Assembly: GCF_030867095.1 (NCBI RefSeq)
Contig: NC_081824.1
Location: forward strand, 140,645,433-140,709,432
Reading direction: 5' to 3'
Origin: Alligator mississippiensis
Lineage: Eukaryota > Chordata > Crocodylia > Alligatoridae
DNA length: 64,000 bases
The notes under the pieces were generated by a model. It was not told the origin of the DNA and did not search any database. It worked only from the letters and a program-made list of their open reading frames with translations. Position 1 is the first letter of the stretch, and each line of letters starts with the position of its first letter. The position numbers and the translations under genes are program-made. This document shows positions 57,733 through 64,000 of the stretch, one piece after another.

Positions 57733-60700
57733 CAATAGATCAGATGCAGCATTCAAAAGTTACCATATTGCAGATGGAAAAACAGCAAATGGCAACACAC
57801 CAGGAAGTTAAGCACAGGCCAATGCACAAAGCTAATAATGATGACTGTTTTTTATAACACAAAACATTATTTGTTCCTTATGGGAGGGCTTTTACTCTCA
57901 CTGACCTTGCTGTCAATTACCTTTGACTTAGATGCCCCTCATTTTCTTCTTTTTTTAAGCTAAAGAGAAATATTTATAAACTGGAGTTGTCATCTCCAGC
58001 CTCAGCAATTTGTGCAGCAGGCAACGATTCTGGAACATTGAGTCTGTGGAGCCTCCTAAAGAATCATCCATGATATTCTCCAATATGCAGTGGGAATGGT
58101 CAGCTAATGATTTTAATACTGCCTCTAGGAATAATCAGAAAGCTTACATTTTCCCCTTCCTTTCAGAAAAATAAGTAATATTTTTCACCAAGCAGAAAAT
58201 GAGTAACAGGTGTCCCTAAGGAAAATAAAGCCTAAATCAATTATTGCAAAGTTACAGGTAAAACAAAAATCTCTTATAAAGTACTCTTAGATAAAAAACT
58301 GGAAGCTTCTTGTTCAATACAATATTTCATAGCATTCATTTTATTCCTTAGCTAGTCACTCTGAGAACTTTATGCTTGAAACTTTTTTTTTATTAACACT
58401 GAATCATTTATGTATGTCTGCTACAAAAGGAGAAATTGCTACTGCACTGCCTCAAGAATCAAAGTAAAGGGAACATCTGCTCTAAACTTCTTGCATCCAA
58501 TTATTGCTTGCTATGCATTATTACGTACCAGAGTAATGTGACTAAATTAAGCGCCCCACGCCCCACCCCCTTCCCTTGGTCTTTCTGCATTGCTTTGGCC
58601 TAAAATATGTGTGGCTTAGCTAAAACAAACCTACAGCTAAAACTATGTCCGTACACAATCAAGCCCACATGCATCTTGATGTAATTAAAGACACAATAGC
58701 AGTATTCTAAGCAATTGCCTTTAAAAGGGCTATTGTCATCGCCCCCATATGTCTTCGGTGTACCAGCATGTAAAAATGCGACATTAAGGGGGGAAAAAAA
58801 GCCATGAAGAATGCTATTGACACAGGGGTACTTTTTGTACCAGAAAAATTTCAACACCAGAGAAGTAAGTTGTATTTGCAGGGTTATTACAATTGTGGTA
58901 GGAATCCTCCACATTAAAAGAATGTTTCCAATGAATAAGGCAAACCCACTGCAAAACATTTTAAAACTATGAACCTCTAAAAAGAAAAGCAAAACCTTGT
59001 GTTGTGGTGGTTCCTTGACTTGGAGAGTGGCAGAAAGTCAAGCTGGATGCAAAGGAAATGGGGGCAGCTGGGTGGTTTTGTTTTTATTTTTCCTGTCTCT
59101 CTAAAGTGCATAGAATATTGCCAACTAGCTTAATTGATTGAAAATATCTGGAAAATAAAGCTCTTGGACTTGCATACTTAGAAGCCTAACAGTGTCACAT
59201 GCATAGCAAAGGCCACATAGCTCACAAAATACCACAACATTTCACAAAGGAGGTTTAAGAGCTCCAACTGAATAAAGCTTTCTCTGTGAAATATCTTTAT
59301 GGATCTACAAAGCAGTTAAACCCTCTTTGGAAAAAAAAATGTGTACATCTCTTATAGTGCAAAAGCAACGAGTGTAACTACCACTGAGGCTTCATTAATA
59401 AGGTTTCTCCCTTATCAGTAGAAGGAAAAAATAAATCCTCATTGCAAAAAAGGAAACTAACCCACTAAATTCTAGCTGTTTGCTTTTAAATCCTACGTAT
59501 ATAAAACTCCACTTTTTAGTGGACTTGGGCCTTTTCTCAGAGCCAGATCCTGCTCCCTGAAGTCAATAGGAGACAAGATCAGGACCTAAATATGTTAGTC
59601 AGGACACTTTCTTACCAGTAAGTTTTCCTTTTCAGCAGGTACAGTATTGCTTTTAGTGATCTATGCTGCACCCATGCCTATAAGTAAAACACAGATATGA
59701 GGTTCTTTTTGTAGTAAATCCAAACAGTGTATCCGTTATTTTCAACCTACTTTTAAGCCTTTATTTACAGGTATTATTTAGTTCTCTAGAAGTTGTTTCT
59801 ATCTCCTCTGCTCACCAGTTCCCCTTCATGCCCACAAATATTTCTAACTTTTTATTACCAGCATGTAGTGTCTGGCTGCCTTTTCACATCTTCCCCATCC
59901 CTATATTAGTTTTCCCTTTTTTTTTTTCCTGGGGCTTTCAGTCACTCACGGTTTTTATAACCGGATCAATAGAAGGCAGTTGTACAAACAGTGCTTTTTA
60001 ATTTCCAGGGAGCTACATAAAGAGATGAAGGTGAGGGATAGCCCTGGCTCTGTCCTGGATCGTGTTTAATTTTACTTATCATTTTCAGTTTCTCATGAAA
60101 ATTTAAATATTTCTTTTAAATTATACAGAGCAGCTTCATTTGCTTTGCCTGAGATTTCTGAAATCGCTTCTGTCTAGATTTTCAACCCCAGGAGAGTGGA
60201 CTGTTTGTTCATCTGAGGCATGTTTCTTTCTGCTGCACTCAGGGTGGGATGTTAGATGAATCTGAGACTTCCCCACTCTTGGGGAGGGGGGAAGCACTCT
60301 GGCGTAGTGGCATAGACCTGAGCTAGCTGAGTAGAGGCGAAAAGGCTATGGGAAACTTAAGAAATAAAAACAAAGGAGGGGTCCGAGGACCTTCCCAGAG
60401 AAGTTCGAAATACCAAAAGCAAGTCCCAAGAGCCTTTTGAGTCTAATGCTGACAGGGCAGAGGAGAAGATTTATCTGGAATTTTGTGTGAAGGTAACTTG
60501 GCCATGCACCGAGATAATAGGTTTTGCTAAAATGTCACAAGCACCTAACCAAATCTAAACATGTGGTCTGAATTGCCCGCCTATTCCCACACGTAAAGCA
60601 GACAGATGCATGAAGGACCCCAGAACCTCCAAAGCTCTTTGCCTCCGTGTTTCAGATTAAGCCCACAATTACTGCAGCTGAAAAAAATAGGAGGAGGGTC

Positions 60701-61074
60701 TGGAAATTAGGCTATTTTGTTGAATTCGAGTTCCTTCCCCTTTCCACGGGTCGGGATAAACAACTCGCAGCTCAAGTCCCCCGTGTAGGAAATGTATAGG
60801 AGAATCACTTCAGTGTCTCAAGGCAGGTTTTTTTCAAACGCAGTGAAAAGGCCCTCTCCAGCCTCATCTGAGCTACGGGAATGAGCCATTATTGACAGTC
60901 AACTGCAGTGCTGAGTTCAGCAGTTTAACTACCACTTGATCTGCACGACCATTTCTGACCGGGTGCTGGCACCACTGGGAGCCTGCAGGCTGCCAACACC
61001 CATTGTCAGCAGTAAACTGGTGGGGTTGTCTGAGTCAGGCTGAGTATGGTGCTGAGAAGTGTTCACACACAGGT
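57733..61074. other. Unique noncoding DNA, repeat-poor
   Basis: About 3.3 kb with no recognised transposon or coding exon. A 130-codon minus frame at 58600-58992 has no family features. Confidence 0.45.
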
Positions 61075-61617
61075 CAGCCCCGTAGCTAGGACAGGATGAG
61101 CGGGGCACTAGCCCCATGAGCTGACCTGGAGGGGGCACCAGTATAGCTCCTGCCCCCACAGGAGTCTTCCATGGTAGGGGCAGCATGGCCATAGGAGCCG
61201 GGCAGGCACAGCCCCAGGCCCCATAGTCTATCTGTAGGGGAGGGAGGTGAGTGAAATGTGCCCCCCATTCAAGGCTTTGCTGTAGGAGGCTCAGCCCTGC
61301 ACCCAGAAGCATATCTGGGGTGGAAGGGAAAGGGGGAGCAGACAGTTCGCTGGGAGTGGCCCCATGGAGCTGTGCCAGCTGGCCAGGCTGCTGTGCCAGT
61401 GTGTAGCAAGTCTGTCCCTCAGTTGCATCACCTCATGCTGCTATAGCAGGAGCTGCAGCAGCTGCTGCCCAGGCACAGAGAGTGGGTAAAAGTGCACTCC
61501 CCCTCCCCCTGCCTCCCTCTGCTGCTCTCCAGCACTCGCCACAATCCCTCCCTGTCCCCCCCATACACTCACACACCTCTGCCCCAGGAGCTGAAACACC
61601 TTGCTATGCCTCTGACC
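61075..61617. mobile_element. GC-rich TIR element (about 543 bp)
   Basis: The left end CAGCCCCGTAGCTAGGA and the inverted right end CAGAGGCATAGCAAGGT are imperfect TIRs of the CAGnGGCGTAGC type. The GC-rich interior has GGGGGCACCAG and CCCCTCCCCCTGCC. No 8-bp duplication or transposase seen. Confidence 0.6.
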
Positions 61618-64000
61618 AGTGTTCCCAATATGTCTTATACTGGTTCACCTGAACTGACATCAGCAGAAGTGGACCTTTTAATTATCTTCCCTAGAGTCTG
61701 GGACTGCAGTCACAGCCTAAGACAAACTAAGTGCCATTTTGGAAGCAGAGCAGGCATCAGCCTTGGCGCTCAGAGCAGATTTTACCCCCAGCTTCTGGAA
61801 TGGTGTTAAACAGGGCTTGTCCTTGACATTGGCAGCTAAGCCACCCAGCACCATTTTAACTACTCTCATTGCTGACCTCGGCTATAAATAATTCTCATAG
61901 TGTGAATGATGCAGCCCCCAGTCTGTTGCATCTGCCCCTTCAGTAGTATGAACCCATCTAGTTTGGGGTAGACACAACAGACCAGAGGAACATCCAGAGC
62001 CATTTGGAATATGCGGAGAGCAATGATTTTTGAGTGACAAGCCACACTCATGTTCTTCACAACAGAATAATGTATTTGGGGTAAGGGAAGGACAGAGGCA
62101 CTCGTCTCCTCTGTTTGTTTGCTTTTCCTCTCACCCCCCAGCCCAAATTTCCAACCGTTCCTAACTCCCATGGTAGCACTAACAAGCACTCTGACCTCCA
62201 ACCCTGCTCAGAGCACAACTACATAATACAGCATTTACAGTGCTGCCAGCACCTTATCTATGCTAATGCTGCTGCTCCTAGCATCACTGGTGGTAAGAAG
62301 GGTGGGAAATTTGAGGAAAAACAACCTAGGTTAAATTAGGCTGGAGAACTGGATATAGGGCCTGGGAGAAGTGGAAAACAGAGCAATAGCAGTTTGAACG
62401 CAGAGGGATGTTTTGCTGGAGCCCTATAGCAGGCTTTCACTGCTGCATGTCTTTGTTCTCTTAACCAGCTTTGCTCAAGGTAAGAATAGGAACTGTGTAA
62501 AGACAAGAAAATGTGGGATGTCTGTGTCCACTTACTTCCAATGCCCTCCTGAAGCCCAAATTCTGCTTCACTTTCCTAAATTTTAATCATTAATTTGTAT
62601 TTCTACAGCTCCTTCTGTCTGAGCATTCAAAACCTTTACTCGCACTAATCAGCTAAGCCTCATAACACTCCAGCAAAAGAAGGTGGTGTTATTCCTCCTT
62701 ACAGTTGAGTAAAGTGAAGTCACATGTTAAGTGTGTGTCGGAGCAGGAGAAAAAAGCCAGGCTCCTGCTTGAAGGACTGCTGATTCCTCCTGTAAGGTCA
62801 ATACTCATTCACAGTTTTCAGTCAATGAGAATAAAATAGGGAAGCGATTCCATATGACTTTTCCGGTGTTAGTTCAACATTATACAGAACTTGTTGTAGT
62901 TACAAAGTAATGTTTGCAGCTAAATCTTGCTATTTTCCTTGTGACCTGTTTCAGTGAAGCCAAAGGGACTATTTGTGTAGGAAAAGGAGAGCAGGAACTG
63001 ATCCTTGACCCTATCTTTAAACCTTTGTTACTGTGTAACAGGCTGTGTTTTCTACTTTTCTACTTTCAGAAGCACTTTTGGAAGGATTGTGTTTATATTT
63101 TACAGTATCTTCATCTGGCTGCTGATCTCGCCCTGCTTCTATGTTTTCCCTTGGTTTTCCTTCTATCCCTCCCCCTCTCTTTTCACTTAGTATCACTTTT
63201 TCATTTCCTTAATGCCTAAATTACTTTCTCCTGCAAATATTAGATTGGAGAGGCTTCCTTTCTATGTTGTTCATGATTTTATATAAAGGGAGGATAACAT
63301 TTTGTTAAAATAAATAAAAATTAGTAAGGTTAAATTAAAATTAGTGGGGTAATCTGTGCTTAACGGTTGGTATGGAGCTATCATTGGGCAACACTAAGAA
63401 TCATGAAGTAAGTAGTGAAAGACATTTCTCTTTTTATTATGAACTTTCTATTTCTTCACACATTTCAGCAAATGCAACATACAAGTGCAAAATATCCAGC
63501 ATCACAAACAAGAATTTTGGGATTGCAACTATCTGTATTGTCTTAATGCTCCTTCAAACCAGGATTAAACGCACAAAAGCACACACATAAAATTCAAATA
63601 CATTAGAAGAAAATGCCTTTATACTGAAAGAGCTTCTATCAAAAACAAACATAAAAACTGATGAACAGGCAATTCAAGTTGTTTTAAAAAATGCTTTAAA
63701 ATCTGGTTAATCTTTTCCCCTCTGGAATCGGGTTCAAGAAACAGAAAAGAAGCTATTGAGAACACGGAGCTGAAACCAGATGAAAAGCAACTTGCCTCAT
63801 CAGCCAAGTGTAACGGGTATCTATGATGAGACTAGGCACTCTGCTAGTGTCACCAAGTATACTTTACTGAATGCTACAAGAGGTAAATGAGATCATCTTT
63901 GCATAGGCAGGGAAACAAACAAGGAACCCAGTTTAGAAGTCCTGGTTTCTTCTACAGCAGTTTCCTAGTATAATCGCTTCAGATGATTCCAGTACTTCCT
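61618..64000. other. Unique noncoding DNA
   Basis: No gene, RNA or repeat supported to the end of the window. Open frames are 60-111 codons without motifs. Confidence 0.5.

Noticed and set aside
61075..61617. 8-bp target duplication for the 61-kb element
   Set aside because: Flanks ACACAGGT and ACCAGTGT do not match well enough to claim a duplication.
1..64000. CRISPR arrays, tRNA or rRNA genes, bacterial operons
   Set aside because: No regularly spaced direct repeats, cloverleaf-like sequences or ribosome-binding-site-led gene runs were seen. The window is vertebrate nuclear DNA.

Overview
This is about 64 kb of vertebrate nuclear DNA, almost certainly from a sauropsid and most likely a crocodilian, with a turtle as the main alternative. 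The evidence is many CR1 LINEs with the typical bird/crocodile/turtle 3' end (octamer-like ATTCTATGA repeats and the antisense phrase 'GGAAGGGACCTCA'), dense palindromic MITE-like elements, hAT-type short elements, low coding density and AT-rich unique DNA. No bacterial-type genes, operons, rRNA, tRNA or CRISPR arrays are visible. The window is intronic or intergenic, with one plausible host coding exon at 49843-50003.

The centrepiece is an almost complete endogenous retrovirus (ERV) on the + strand at 8282-14943. It has paired LTRs of 649 and 653 bp (about 4.6% different by hand count), a 5-bp CCCTC target-site duplication, and a primer-binding site that perfectly matches the 3' end of vertebrate tRNA-Ser(GCT). 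It carries an intact gag ORF and a protease/RT/RNase H/integrase pol region. At the gag/pol overlap there is a textbook -1 frameshift signal: in-frame A_AAA_AAC, a 7-nt spacer and a 10-bp stem. Pol is broken by a perfect 20-bp tandem duplication in the RT connection region. A normal env is absent; only a short leader-like ORF sits between pol and the 3' LTR. Gag has no CCHC zinc knuckle and its first ATG overlaps the LTR/PBS junction. The ERV interrupts an older minus-strand CR1 immediately downstream of its FADD box. That CR1 in turn lies head-to-head with a plus-strand CR1.

Layout: 1-7.4 kb holds unique AT-rich DNA with MITEs and a GC-rich patch. 7.4-15.3 kb holds the CR1/ERV/CR1 nest. 15.3-22.4 kb holds unique DNA, a microsatellite and two larger CR1 fragments, one containing a near-perfect 74-bp palindrome. 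22.4-38.2 kb holds unique DNA with palindromic MITEs, two abutting hAT-like elements and CR1 tails. 38.4-40.2 kb is a GC-rich composite element with direct and inverted subrepeats. 43.0-44.6 kb is a 1.6-kb non-autonomous hAT with a perfect 8-bp TSD and a large foldback core. 44.7-52.9 kb is repeat-poor and includes the candidate exon. 52.9-64 kb is unique DNA with further MITEs.

Apart from the ERV ORFs, CR1 reverse-transcriptase fragments and the candidate exon, the open reading frames I examined look like chance or repeat-derived frames. Identities of families and tRNA are from memory and were not checked by database search.
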